From: Agaricus subrufescens
Taxonomy: Eukaryota; Basidiomycota; Agaricomycetes; Agaricales; Agaricaceae
Assembly: GCA_029945375.1 (NCBI GenBank)
Contig: CM057063.1
Coordinates: forward strand, 868,001-932,000
Direction of reading: 5' to 3'
DNA length: 64,000 bases
The notes under the pieces were generated by a model. The model was not told the DNA's origin and made no database searches. It saw nothing but the letters and a program-made list of their open reading frames with translations. Within the stretch, counting starts at the first letter, position 1, and every line of letters begins with the position of its first letter. This document shows positions 33,277 through 44,847 of this stretch, piece by piece. The translations under genes and the position numbers were made by a program.

Positions 33277-34376
33277 ATGTCCCAACAAATCACTGTCACC
33301 ACCCCCAACTTCACAAAAATGACCACCACACAGATTAATGCCTGGGTCACGGAACAAGATGCTGCAAAGGCAAAGGAAAAGAAAAGCAGAGACAATGCAA
33401 TGGACATTGATGCTGAGGGAGAGCCAGAGGAAGACAAGATCAAAGTTGAGGAAACAGGATTGGTTGCAAAGATGAAGACAAAGGCAAAGGCAATGGTTGT
33501 GGAAGAGAAAAAAACACCAGGATTGAAGAAAAGTGTCAGGAAGGCTGATGAGGCAGAAAAAGCAAACATCAAGATTCCTCTGGTACACAAATTAGTTCTG
33601 ATGGTTGAGATCGACTTATGAACAATCCCACAGGCTGGGGTCCACGTTCACTCAACAAAGTGCGATATGTGCACAAACAAGAGCATTGTGTGCTGGTCGA
33701 ATTCCACCAGTACTGCTTGCGCTGAATGTCAAAAACAGTGGAAGAAATTCATACACTCATCATTGGGTCCTGCCACCAGCAAGAAGAAGAAGGAAGTCAC
33801 CATGTCCACTGTTATACCCAACAGAACAGGCATGTATACCATCCCATCACTGGCCAACTACTGACCTTTGGAACATCCAACAACAGTTCCACCACCATCC
33901 CTACCACTCCCGCCACTCCATATAACAAGAAGCCGCCTGTGCCTCCCAGGCCAACACAAAAGACCCAGAACACACTTCCAGAATCCTCTCCTTCTCCTGC
34001 CTCAACTCCTGAGTGCAAGGTTCCACACCAATCACCAGCTCATAATTAATCCCTTTCTACTCTGCAAGCAAATGTTGAGGTTCCATCATATTCCATGGAC
34101 AGTGTGGCATTGGAAGTGAAAAGGTTGTGGATTGAGATAGTGCAAAGTGCAGATGAAAGTGCAAGGGCTCGGAAAGCATTGGAAGAAGCAAACAACCTGA
34201 AGAGGCAGAGCCTGGAAACGTGGAGGGAAAACATGGAAGCAATGGACTGGAATACAGAAGTGCAGAAGAGGGCCTGGAAGGCAGCAGAAGAACAGACAAG
34301 AGAGATGTGGAATATGGTCAATGTGATGCAACTGAACACAGATGTGCATCAGGAAGGTGATGGTCATCAGGGCTGA
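33277..34376 (+). pseudogene. accessory gene antisense to Gypsy G1 (Cys cluster and coiled coil)
   Basis: Starts with a good context, ccaccATG, MSQQITVTTPNF. It encodes an acidic/basic N-terminus (DAEGEPEEDK), then a CX2C..C..CX2C cluster (CDMCTNKSIVCW .. CAECQKQW), a Pro/Thr/Ser-rich linker, and a C-terminal helix-rich segment with coiled-coil character (EVKRLWIEIVQSADES..). Breaks are TGA at 33619, a frame change near 33860 and TAA at 34047. It lies between integrase/chromodomain and the 3' LTR, opposite to pol. Function unknown. The Cys cluster suggests zinc binding, but no family is claimed. Confidence 0.65.
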
Positions 34377-34681
34377 TATGGAGGGGATAGATCAGATAGG
34401 TGGATGGACTACAGGGACAGGAACAGGCAGTCAGGATTGAGGTATGGAGGGAGTCCCAGTGGATCAGGAGGACAGTTGTGAAGTTCCAGTGTCTCTGGAT
34501 ATATATCATTTTGAACATTGAATTGTAGCATACCTGTACTTGATGTTTTCTTGGAACTCCGGAAATGAAATGTGATGGGTTAATTGAAAAATAAATCAGA
34601 ATGATGATAAAATAAATGAAAGGAACTTGAACAGAATCAGAAAGGAATGAGAGTGAATTGGAAAGGGATTAGTGGAAAAAA
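34377..34681. other. G1 spacer without gene
   Basis: About 300 bp between the end of the antisense gene and the end of pol. Purine-rich on the plus strand; no ORF or repeat recognised. Confidence 0.5.
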
Positions 34682-37600
34682 CTAAAGTGGAAGAGGACCA
34701 GGCTTAGCAGGATAAGCAGTGTGAAAATTGGAAACCAATTCCATCATGTGGCTGAGTTCCATTGTGGGAAGCCAAGAGAATTCCTCGTCGGTATCCTCAT
34801 AGCCCATCCACAATACCTTGTACAATAACTTGCATGCCCTCCAGCAATCAATCTTGGAGTTGACAATGCAAGATATTTCATATTCTGGTTCACCTTTGAC
34901 GTCAACAAGATCTGGAGGAGGTTGAACACGATCTGAGATCTGATTGGTAGTTGCAGGTTTGAGCATGGAGACATGGAATACCGGATGGACAGCATGCATA
35001 GAATCTGGAAGTTGGATAGTGAAGGAATGGGTTCCAGCCTGAGCAATAATTTCATAGGGACCGAGATACTTTTTGGAAAGCTTCTTCAACAGCTGGGTAG
35101 TACAGAAATACTTTGCCTTAATGTATACTCTTTGACCAATCCCAAAGTCAGGTGCCGGTAACCAATGAGCATCAGCAGACACCTGGTAGTGTTGTTGGGC
35201 AGGTGTGATTTTGGATTTGAGAGTAGTGTGAAGTTTGTCGAGATCAATAGTGGATTCCTGAGCTCATGAGGATGTGAGGTTGTGTTCAGGATGGATAGCA
35301 AGGGATGGGTGATAGCCTTTATTTGTGAAGAAAGGTGAGATACCAGTAGTAGCGCTGGGAGCATTATTGAATGTGAATTCCACAAGCAGGAGGAGTTCTG
35401 ACCAGTTGTCTTGCTGATAGTTACAGTAAATGCAGAGATACTGTTCCAGAGTTTGATTTGTCCATTCCATTTGACTGTTGCCTTCAGGATGATATCCAGA
35501 AGTGAAATGGAGTTTCATGTTGAGTGCTTGACCAAGAGAGTGGAAGAAATGGAATACAAACTCAGAACCACAATTGGAAGTAACATGGGACAGGACACCA
35601 TGCTTGGAGAATACATGAATAATGAAGAGTTGAGTGAGTTCAGCAGAGTTAATGGTATCGTATGTTGGAATGAAAATGGCTTGTTTTGTGAGGCAGTCCA
35701 CAATAACTAGAATGCTATCAAATCCAGAGGATTGCGGAAGTTTCTCAATAAAGTCCATAGAGATAGAATGCCAGGGACATTCTGGGATTGGAAGCTGCTT
35801 GAAAGTCCCATAGGGTTGATAACATTGAGGTTTGGATCTCATGCAGGTAACACAACTCTTGCAGAAGTGCTTGACAAAGTCATGGATTCCAGGCCATGTA
35901 TAACTCCTTCAGATTAATTCCAGAGTCTTGTTCTGACTGAAATGGCTGGCCAGGATATGGTTGTGGTAGTATTGCATGATGCAAAGTTGTAAGGTGTTAG
36001 CGTTGGGAACATAGATCCAGTTATCAAGCCTAAGGAAGCCATCAGAAGTGAGAGACCATCTCCCTTGGGGCGACACAAGGTGCTGTGCAGCAATGGGATC
36101 TTCAGGAAGTGCAGAAAGGATGTTGGAATGGAGTTGTGAAAGATCTATGATAGTAGTGGCACAGAACACAGGGGTCACAAGGGATGAGGCGTGGAGAGAT
36201 GAAGCAAGTTGTTCTTGAGTGAATACTGGACGGAAGTTGTGCAGATTGACTGAAGTGTAGCCCTTATCCCCCCCTTCTAGGTAGACATCCCAGTGTCTCA
36301 TCAAAGCATCCAGTTTCATTCCTAGTTTACTGGGTTGGAAACAGATGACCAGGTTAAACTGCAAAAGGTATTCTGACCATCGTGCCTGCTGACAGGTGAG
36401 AAGCTTGGTGGTTGTGAAATATTCCAAGTTCTTGTGGTCAGTAATGACATTGATTGGAAGGGAAGCCCCTTCTAGGTAATGGCACCAGATGTGGAATGCC
36501 TCAAAAGATAGCAAGAAGCTCTTTATCATGAGTGTCATAACAGAGTTCCAGAGATGAGAATGTGTGGGAATGGAATGCAATAGGATGAATGTCACCATCA
36601 GGGGATACAATGGAAAGAATAGCGGCTAAAGCATAGTTGGAAGTGTTGGTCTTGACGATGATTTGCGAGTCCAGAATCCAGTGAGTGAGGATGGGAGTGG
36701 AAGTGAAGGCCTTCTTGAGGGTTTCAAAGGCATTCCAAGCATCGTAACCAAAGTTCCAAGGGATCCCTTTGTGAGTAAGACAAGTTAAGGGAACCACGAT
36801 GTTGGAATAGCCATAGATGAAGCAACAATAGAAGTTTGCAAACCCTAAGAAGGATTGGATGTCCTTTACTTTCCGAGGTTCTGGCCAGTCCTGGATAGTC
36901 TTGACCTTGTCATCAGACATAGTGAGACCATCAGCAGAAAGGATGTACCCTAGATATTCCACTGTGTCAGAATTGAACTTGCATTTGTCGGCTCATGCAT
37001 AGAGACCATGTTTGTGAAGTCTCTTCAGCACCTCTCTGACATGTTTCTGGTGTTGAGTCAGATCGTCAGAATAGATGAGGATGTCATCGAGGTAGATGGT
37101 AACACATACATCTAGCAAGTCCTGGAAAATGTTGTTCATGAACTGCTGGAATGTGGCAGGAGCATTGCTAAGACTGAAAGGCATGACAAGCCATTCAAAA
37201 GACCCGTAATGAGTCCAGAAGGTTGTTCTCCACTTGTCACCTTCTGCAATATGGATGAGGTGATATGTGTGCCAAAGATCAATCTTTGTATAGATGCAAG
37301 CTTTGCAAGGAGAGTCAAGGAGATCCAAAATGAGGGAAAGTGGGTAGTGATCCTTCTGAGTAATCCAATTGAGACCATGGAAATTGATGCAAAGATGAAG
37401 GGAACCATCCTTCTTCTTCACAAAAAGAACAGGAGCGCTATGGGGAGAGGTTGCGGGTTGGATGAAGCCAATAGAGAGGTTTTCGTCAATGAATTCAAAA
37501 AGAGCTTGAAGTTCTGTTTGCAACAGGGAATAGATTGGATCTATGGGAGGTGCAGTACCATCCTCTAAGTCGATCTTGAGATCGTAGTGTCAATGTGTTG

Positions 37601-37829
37601 GTAGCGTATCTGCATGGGACTTGCTGAACACATCTGCAAAATCATGGTATTCCACCAGAATGGCGGAAAGGTCAACAGGAGATTCCTCAATAGAGGATGC
37701 TGCAGCAATAACTGAGCAAAGATTGAGGGTGAAGCAATGAGAGCCAGGAAGTTGGGATGCTTGCACAAAGGCAGCAGCATTGACTAGACAAATGTCTATT
37801 CTGGCAGGTGAATTGGAAGTTGCTTCCAT
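34682..37829 (-). pseudogene. G1 pol: RT, RNase H, integrase, chromodomain
   Basis: Read leftward. The protease-RT linker shows EYHDFADVFSKSHADTLP (37829-37590), followed by TGA where relatives have Arg. RT covers 37523-36993 with [15 protein letters not shown] and YLDDILIYS. Connection and RNase H cover 36962-36250. The integrase zinc region (HNHILASHFSQNKTLELI) leads to the core at 35842-35264 with MDFIEKLP, TSNCGSEF and QMEWTNQTLEQYL. The second catalytic Asp reads Asn here, and Arg-to-Trp changes occur in RT and integrase, all G:C to A:T. The chromodomain-like C-terminus, PEYEISCIV..YKVLWMGYEDTDEEFSWLP, lies near 34700-34905. Several stops and frame changes; not functional. Confidence 0.88.
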
Positions 37830-37850
37830 GATGGAATCTGATACCGACGT

Positions 37851-39600
37851 TCATGGCACAGTGTCATCGGAAGGCAGTATGCAAAGAGTAGGTGGAATCT
37901 TGACAGGAGTGGATCGGAAAGTGAAGTGGCCAGTAACCCAGTCAATCAACAGATTGTAGTGGGACAGCCAGTCGTGCCCAAGAACCACTAGAGTCTGCGG
38001 ATCCAGTGAAGTGACATAGATGGAAAGTGTCATAGATTCACTGGTAGGAAAAGATACAGGAAAATTTGCAACCTTGGAAACAAAGGAGCTAGAAGTCCCA
38101 TCAAAGAGATGAAGCTTAACAGGAGGAATTGGAACTGTTGGGATACCATGTTTACAAACAAAGGAATTCAAAATAAAACAATGAGTTGAACCACTGTCCA
38201 CCAGTGCAGGAATGTCAGGAATAGAAGAAATGTCCATAGGAGAAAGAAAAACATGAAGGAAATTTGGATCAGAAAGAGCAGAAGCATTGAGGCAAACTCT
38301 CTCTGAAGCACAGAGGGTGTCAATGCAATCCCCCACCTGTGCAGAGTCAAGGGGACCGTGGATTAGTTTCCCAAGCTTGCAGGAGTGGAACTTGTGGAAG
38401 TACCTTCAGCTACAGCTGATTGGCCCTTTGGCTTGTTAGAGTTGTCAGATTTGCTAGTATTCTTCTTTGGGCAATTCTCAGCAGTATGGCTACCTCCTCT
38501 GCAGAACATACACAAGTTCTTGTCCTTCTGACACTGGTGTTCCTGAGGAGTGAGTTTGCCATTGCAACTGAGGATGTTTGCAAGAGGATTTGAGGACAAG
38601 GAAGAGGAACCAGATTGTGAATTTGCGTTTGCGGGTTTTCTGGGTTTAGCATTGTTGTTGGATTGGTTACTGGAAGATGATGATTGTGATTGCAGGTTGT
38701 TGTTGCCAGAATTTGCAGGTTTGTTCTTCTGCTTTTGTTGCAGGTTGGAGTCCTTCAAAGTGGATTGCTTGTTGGCACAGTTCTGTTTGCAATGGTGTTC
38801 CCAGTGGCAGTTGTCAATGTGCATAGCCAGGTCTTGTAATTCCCAAAGAGTGGAGGGTTTGTCGGTTGGAAGTGAGGAAAGGATGTCCTGGATGTGATCA
38901 GGAAGACTGCAATAATAGCAATGGACCAAAATGGAATCTGGCCAGTGAAGACACAAAGCAAGACGAGCAAAGGAGACATTATACTTGTTGATGTGGTCAT
39001 TAGCAGACATGGTAAGATGCTCAATCTCATCCGCAGCCTCATTTACCAGATCCAAGGAACCAAAATTGGAGACAAGTTCATTGACAAACAAGTCCCAGTC
39101 ATTATACCAGGGAACTAATTCCCATATTGGATTCTCCTCAAGAGTCTTTTGAAACCAGGTTTGAGCGGAACTGGAAAGATAAGAGAGGGCAAAGGAAACC
39201 TTTGTGTGTTGCAATGGAAATTGATTCAGATTAGCCTTGAAGTAGAGATGGCACTGAAAGATGAATTTGTTGAGCTTGTGAGGTTCCTTGCTGTTGAATG
39301 AAGTCAGTTCCTTGATTGCAACTTTAGAAGTTTTGGCAGGAGGTTGCAAAGAGTTCCGAGTGAGTGTATCCAAGATAGTTGATAGGAGGTTGGCTAGAAC
39401 ATGATTCAGAACATGTTGACTGTCTTCATCATTGTTTCCATCCTCTTCCCCATCTCCATCTCCATCATCACCACTACCACCACCACCACCATCTCTTCCC
39501 TTACCCTTATCCCTTCCACCAGATCTGTTGTATGTTCCGGGGTTCTGGTGAGTACTGGGAACGTTGGAAACAGGAGTACCCTCCTGAGAGTGACCAGGGG
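37851..39600 (-). pseudogene. G1 gag and protease
   Basis: The Gag frame can be followed from about 39600 (PGTYNRSGGRDKGKGRDG, Gly/Asp-rich from a CCA/TCC simple repeat at about 39440-39500) into the 336-codon frame at 39373-38363. That frame has the retrotransposon Gag core and the knuckle CMFCRGGSHTAENC (CX2CX4HX4C). Protease follows at 38336-37851 with IPALVDSGSTHCFI and the flap-side LVVLGHDWLSHY. Gag and protease are separated by a short frame change near 38350. Confidence 0.85.
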
Positions 39601-39850
39601 GTACCTATTGAGAACCTTCCCAGTCTTGAGGGGTGCAAGAACCTGAACTGGAAACTCAGTGAGACATATCAGGGGTTTCAGAAACAGGGGTATGAGAATC
39701 CAAAGTTTTAGCAGAACTGCAAGGTTTAGGTTGACAAGCAGGGGGAAGTGGAATGTCGCCAGGAGGAGTACCAGATGTGAAAGTAACACTGTGAGTGCGA
39801 CTCATACAAAAGCAAAGTGTGGAACCAGCTGGAGCGGGAGTCTGAAATAA

Positions 39851-41853
39851 CATTAAGACTACAACCGCTGAGTTGGAACTAGGCAGTTCCAGTTGAGGGG
39901 TAGGCATTTGCCTCAGTGATGCAAAGGCACACTGCCCTCCAGCAGTTTCCAGATGCCTAGAGAGCGATAGCAGAATAGAACACAAGATGCAGAATGCTTA
40001 GCAGAAAGGTTGGAATCAAGAGGGAGTAAATCTAAGTTGATTTCAGACTGAGGAATAGATACAGGAATGCAGAACTTATATACAAAGGTGTACAGGAGTA
40101 AAGTACAGAAAAGGAATAGTTCTGGATAATAGAAATAGGAATCAGAATAGAGGTATAGCAATCACATTGCAATAGGAATGAGTACCAATCTGGATACAGT
40201 TGTGTTGGCCATTGGAAAGTTATGACCTGTGTTGCGTTGGTTGTAGAGCAACCATGGGAGTGCAACCATAATCCCAGAGAGGAACTACGGCATAACTGGC
40301 CAACCACTACTGGTTCCAGGAAGTGGACTTACCAATTAAAGGAACTCAGAAAGACAACGATCCTGAGTGGATCCCATTGAAAGGAAACTTGACAGCAGGA
40401 TTCCTTGGAGCGTACCGGAAATGGAAATAGAATGGTGTAGAGGCAGTAAATGGAACATTAAAGGTATAGCTAGTTTATAAACTACACCACACTCCACTAA
40501 CTAGTACTTGTAAATGCAAATTTGTGGGGAGATATTCAAGAGAAAAGGTTATTCCAAAATTAAAAGGTTAATAAAGAAGGAATTCCAAATCAAAGAATCC
40601 TCAAACTTGCTCTAGCTACAAATGGGCTGAAGGGCTATGTGAACTTTGAACTCTAGCTACTGTGTTGTAACCAAGCTAAGTCCCACCAATGACATTTAAT
40701 GAAGAGCTGCGATGATATAACTCACCAGTTATCCACCGACTCCACAATTACAACTCAAGCTAGCACTGACTTACACCTCTGCAGGATATAAGTGTGCAAT
40801 GATAGCCTAGCTAGTCTCTTAAACTATCATATCACTGGCAACTTAGTGAATTCTCTGAATGGGTAATGTCTACGATGTGAACTGCTGAACTAGTCTGAGT
40901 TTTTTCTAGAAGCTCTCTTGCAAGCTAGTTGTTATTCACTTATTAGATCACTACTTTACAAATCACGATCCTCAAAGCTAGACGTGGGCAGGAGATTGCT
41001 TGCCTTTCTTGACGCTAGCTAGAGGGTTTTTATATTCACATTATGCATACAAATATTAACAACGTAGTTCTACTATTACTAAGGGTATCATATAGACTGG
41101 GCTGAGGGTATGGATAGATCCTATCCATGCCAATAATCATGGTTGGAGCAGGTGCTGCCTGACGTTGCTTAGCATCTTACCCCTTCCATCTAACAATGGT
41201 AGCTAGTCTTCATTGTGCTACCCCTGGAATCCACATGGGCACGTTGTCAGGTTTCAGAATGTCAAAGGCCACTTGGCTGAATGTTCTACCCACTTAGATT
41301 CATTATTGATATGTGATGAGAATCCTAATCAGTGATATGTCTGGCTAGCTAGTGGGTCCACAATAATCTGATGGGATTTCAGCTCACTAGTTTGCGTGAT
41401 AGCTACTCCCTGTCTGAGCTGATGTCTTCTGTGGGTCAACTGCTCCGAATAGTATATCTCTGGGTGAGTGATCTGTAGTTTAGCTAAGCATAAATCGACA
41501 TTTCGTCTAGGTAGCTAGAGCGTCACAGTCATATTTCAGCCTAACTAGTTGTCACCACCAGATCTAATGCCTCTACTCAGATCATTCCTGGTAGCTAGTG
41601 ACTATATTTGCCTTACACAGTACAGTTTTCCCATATAAGAGTCAAGGCGGGTTTATTAGACTATGAGGTATACTATTGAGGTGTCGAGAGATGGTTAGGT
41701 TCTGACCCCGCACCTTAGCTAGTGGGTGTTATACCCTTGTAAATACTAGCTAGCACATTTTCTATGCGTAAAACGGTGCGGGCTGTATCAACAGTCTAGA
41801 TAGAAAAGGAAACACCAGGAATGATCAGAAAGTTCTGGAAATGGAATATAACA
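39851..41853 (-). repeat. G1 5' LTR, split by a 1.36-kb insert
   Basis: Matches the other G1 LTR at 39851-40435 and 41794-41853. The inner end reads cattaag where the other LTR has tgttaag, two transitions. Transcription of G1 would start here on the minus strand. Confidence 0.86.
40436..41793. mobile_element. unclassified CTAG-rich insert in the G1 LTR (possible solo LTR)
   Basis: About 1.36 kb interrupt the LTR between aatgg and gtctagatag. The insert runs tgtagaggcag...gctgtatcaaca, so it may have TG..CA ends, but a clean target duplication is not visible (gtgta/gtcta at best). It has no ORF of note. It contains about 14 copies of GCTAG, many as TAGCTAG, far above chance. Probably a solo LTR of an element not otherwise present in the window. 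Confidence 0.6.
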
Positions 41854-41858
41854 TGGCT

Positions 41859-43388
41859 ATGCAGTCCCCTGATTGCTCTCACTGGCAGGACACTTGTAAC
41901 ACCGAAATTTTCAATCTGGAGGCCAACAGCACCTGGGAACTTGTTGAATTGCCTCCTGGAAAAAAGGTAGTCAACTCTGGATGGGTATTCAAGGTTAAAA
42001 GGCATGCCAGCAGCTCAATAGAGTGATACTGGGCTCACCTTGTTGCTAAAGGCTTCTCCCAGCATCCAAGATTTGATTACACCAAGGTCTTTGCCCCTAC
42101 ATTCCACCCTGCCTCCCTGTGCCTCATTGTAGCCTTAGCTGCAGGAGAAGGCTTCAAAATGTGCTCTGTCAACATCTCCTCTGTCTTTACCTATGGGGAA
42201 CTCGAAGAAGAGATCTATATGAGACAACCAGAAGGCTACCACACTGGGGGACCTAATATGGTCTTCAGGCTCCAAAATTTGCTTTATGGACTCAAGCAGG
42301 CTGCTAGACAATGGAGTAAGAAGCTTGGAAGTGTCCTAGAGGGTATTGGATACTCCAGGCTTCACTCCAACAAATCTATCTACATCTATTCCAAGGGAGA
42401 CATCAAGGTCATAGTGCCTGTCTTCATTGATGATATAACTCTGGTGTCTAAAAGTGATTCTGCTGTCTCTGCTGCTGTCTCTGAGCTGTCTAGCCACTTC
42501 AAACTGCAAGATCTTGGGTCTACCACTCTGCTACTGGGTATTCAGGTGAAGCAGGACTGTTCTAAGTGCACCATTTTGCTCTCACAAGAGCACTACATCA
42601 AGGAGCTGCTAGAACGATTCCATATAGATGATTCCAACTCCCTTTCCACCCCACTTGCACCAGGCTCTGAGCTCTCCAACATTGTGCCCTCTCTCAAGGA
42701 GCAGGCTGAGATGAAATCAGTTCCTTATCTCTCTGCTGTAGGTGCCCTGCAGTATCTCACCACCATGACTCATCCTGACATTGCCTATGCTGTCTCCTAC
42801 CTTGGGAGATTCAATAATAACCCTGCTCCTGCCCACTGGCTTGCAGTGAAGCATTTATTTTGCTATTTGAAGGGTACCCAGCACTACTAGTTTGTCTACA
42901 GAGGTGGTGACTCTGGTGAACTGTTTACCACCTATTCCAATGCCTCTGATGGTGGCTGCAAGGCCACAGGTTGAGCTACAGGTGGATATGTGACTATTGT
43001 CTCTGGTGCTGCTGTGGGCTGGTCCTCAAAGTGTCAGCCCTTTGTGATTCTCTCGAGCACTGAGACTGAGTTTGTAGCTGCTGTTGAGGCCGGAAAGGAG
43101 ATCAAGTGGACTAGGAACATTCTCAGCAAGTTTGGCTACCCCCAGACACTTGCTTTGACTTTATTTGTTGATAACAAGTCTGGAATCAGTGTGGCAAAGA
43201 ATCCTGAGCACCACGGGCGCATGAAACACCTGGACCTTTGGTTCTACTGGCTCCAGGAGGCTGTAGAAGAAGGAATCATCAATCCCCTCTATGTTTCTAC
43301 TGATCAGCAAGTGGCCAACATTCTGACCAAGGCTGTAGCACCCAAGGTGATTGATTTTGCTGTCCCACTATTGGGGCTTGGTCACTAG
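41859..43388 (+). pseudogene. copia B2 RT and RNase H
   Basis: It resumes after G1: RT with PPGKKVVNSGWVFKVKRH, FIDDITLVSKS near 42420, then RNase H with TYSNASDGG, SSTETEF and VDNKSG. In-frame stops include 42024 (TGA), 42888 (TAG) and 42973 (TGA where A1 has CGA). The first RNase H Asp reads Asn. It ends LLGLGH and TAG, followed by the purine tract aagggggtg. Confidence 0.9.
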
Positions 43389-43409
43389 ACTGCTTGGATC
43401 AAGGGGGTG

Positions 43410-43726
43410 TGTTAGAATTCCCCAAGCATTCAGTTATCAGAGTGACTGATTAATTTGTTTTGTGTATATCTCAACTTAGAATACAGCAGACGGTTCTGCT
43501 CACATGATAGATTAGTCAGTGCATGTTGAACTTGCCTGTGGACAACTTAGAAGTCTTTAGCTTCTTATACTTGTCCACAGGTGAGCAATCTCTTTGTATT
43601 GTTGTTATAGCTTCTTATACTTGTCCACAGCTTGACTGTGCTAATACTAGCTCATTTCTTATCTGATCCGCCTGATACTAGAGTCATTAGGATTGCCACT
43701 GCAAACTCTACATTCTACTTCCAACA
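43410..43726 (+). repeat. copia B2 3' LTR
   Basis: 317 bp, TGTTAGAATTCC..CTTCCAACA. It contains the repeated cttatacttgtccacag with gtgag after the first copy. It is followed at once by copia B integrase sequence (aattgatctccac), so B2 sits in, or recombined with, another B copy (B3). Confidence 0.92.
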
Positions 43727-44157
43727 AATTGATCTCCACTCAAGCTGGTGCACTCAGACCTCCATGGACTGCTCCCAGTTGCTTCCCACTCAGGCTACAA
43801 GTACTGGATCATGTTTATAGACAACTCTACGTGTTTCTGGGCTGTATATCTGCTGAAAAGCAAGTCAGAGGCCTTTGAAGCATTCAAAACCTATAAATCT
43901 TGGGCTGAAAACCAGCTAGGAGTGAAAATTTGCGCCCTACAGGACAATAAAGGCAGCGAATACAACTCTAAAGTGTTCCTGGCCTTCACAGAGCAGTGTG
44001 GCATTGATAGGAGGCATTCTACTCGCAACAGGCCTCAGCAGAATGGTCTAGCTGAAAGGGCTAACAGAACTATGGGAGAAAGGATCACAGCCATGCTCTC
44101 TGAGTTGAAATTGCCTCCGAGTTTCTGGGGTGAATGCATCTCCTCCATGGTGCATGT
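43727..44157 (+). pseudogene. copia B3 integrase, first fragment
   Basis: Integrase core with SDLHGLLPVASHSGYKYW, ALQDNKGSEYNSKVF and GLAERANRTMGER, open to the inversion breakpoint at 44157. The second catalytic Asp is retained but the following Asp is Asn. Confidence 0.87.
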
Positions 44158-44847
44158 GCGAGGTTGGCCACCATGGCAATCAATGAGGCAAGATGGATCT
44201 TCTTTCCAGGCACCATGGACAGCGAGAAGATTGAAGAGGCATGGGAATGGGTAGCAGCAGGAGAAACCCCAGTCTGCTTGGGTGTGTGCAGGCTCCAAGA
44301 TGTGTACAGCAATGGGGTCATTGCTGACACTTGCAAAGGGCCAGCAGGGGTGGGGGTGGGTGCATTGGGCCAAGGGATGTCTTGCAACTTACCTTTGGCC
44401 CAAAGATGTGAGCGCATCTTTTCAAGATGGCTTGCCTTTGGAATCATCGGTGTTTTGAGCACCACCACCTCCAACTGAGGGGGAAGCTGGCTGTCATCAT
44501 CTGTAGACCAGTTTCCATTGTCAAAATCCTTGCATGTATCCATAAAGACGATGTGGACGCTATGTATTGCCTCTCAAGTACTTCCACTGAGACTTCCAAA
44601 GCAGGAAGGTAGTGGTTGCAGTTCAAGAAGCAATGTGGGTTATAGAACTTCCAGCCCTTGTAGCCAGTTGGATATCCTATGAAAATGCATTTTTCATAGT
44701 GAGGCTGAAGAGAATCATGTTTATCTTGTTGTATATGGACATAGGCAGTGCACCCCCATACTTGGAGGTGGGAGACGTTGGGTTTTCACTTATAGAATGC
44801 TTGGAAGGGAGTAGAACCAGGGAGAGACAACATAGGAAGCCTATTCC
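44158..44847 (-). other. inverted 690-bp segment (copia integrase end plus E5 5' part)
   Basis: The segment holds, in reverse orientation, the integrase C-terminus and linker start of copia B3 (44636-44847) and the first ~475 bp of element E5 including ORF1 residues 1 to about 128 (MDTCKDFDNGNWSTDD at 44543, minus strand). Flipping it back joins copia tgcatgt to ggaatagg on one side, and E5 AMVANLA to QMSPDADF on the other. One to two bases are missing at each joint. The left copy of the E5 target duplication is therefore at 44636-44650 in reverse. Confidence 0.85.

Larger units (their letters stand above)
30803..41853 (-). mobile_element. G1: Gypsy chromovirus, complete but decayed
   Basis: An 11-kb insertion in copia B2 with the 5-bp duplication tggct (30798-30802 and 41854-41858) and TG..CA ends. 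Coding is on the minus strand: 5' LTR at right, then gag, protease, RT, RNase H, integrase and chromodomain, with the 3' LTR at left. Each LTR is about 645 bp once its own insert is removed. The purine tract aaggggagga (33029-33045, minus strand) precedes the 3' LTR. An extra gene lies antisense between integrase and the 3' LTR. Confidence 0.93.

Noticed and set aside
33102..33590. Minus-strand frame of 162 codons in G1
   Set aside because: Low-complexity Phe/Ser/Leu composition typical of the complement of a Lys/Glu-rich gene; the plus-strand frame with Cys cluster and coiled coil is the better call.
3557..43726. B1 5' LTR and B2 3' LTR as the two ends of one copia insertion
   Set aside because: Flanking pentamers differ (caagt and aattg), and gag occurs twice between them.
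44158..44847. LINE twin-priming inversion
   Set aside because: The inverted part includes flanking copia sequence and the target duplication, which twin priming cannot invert.
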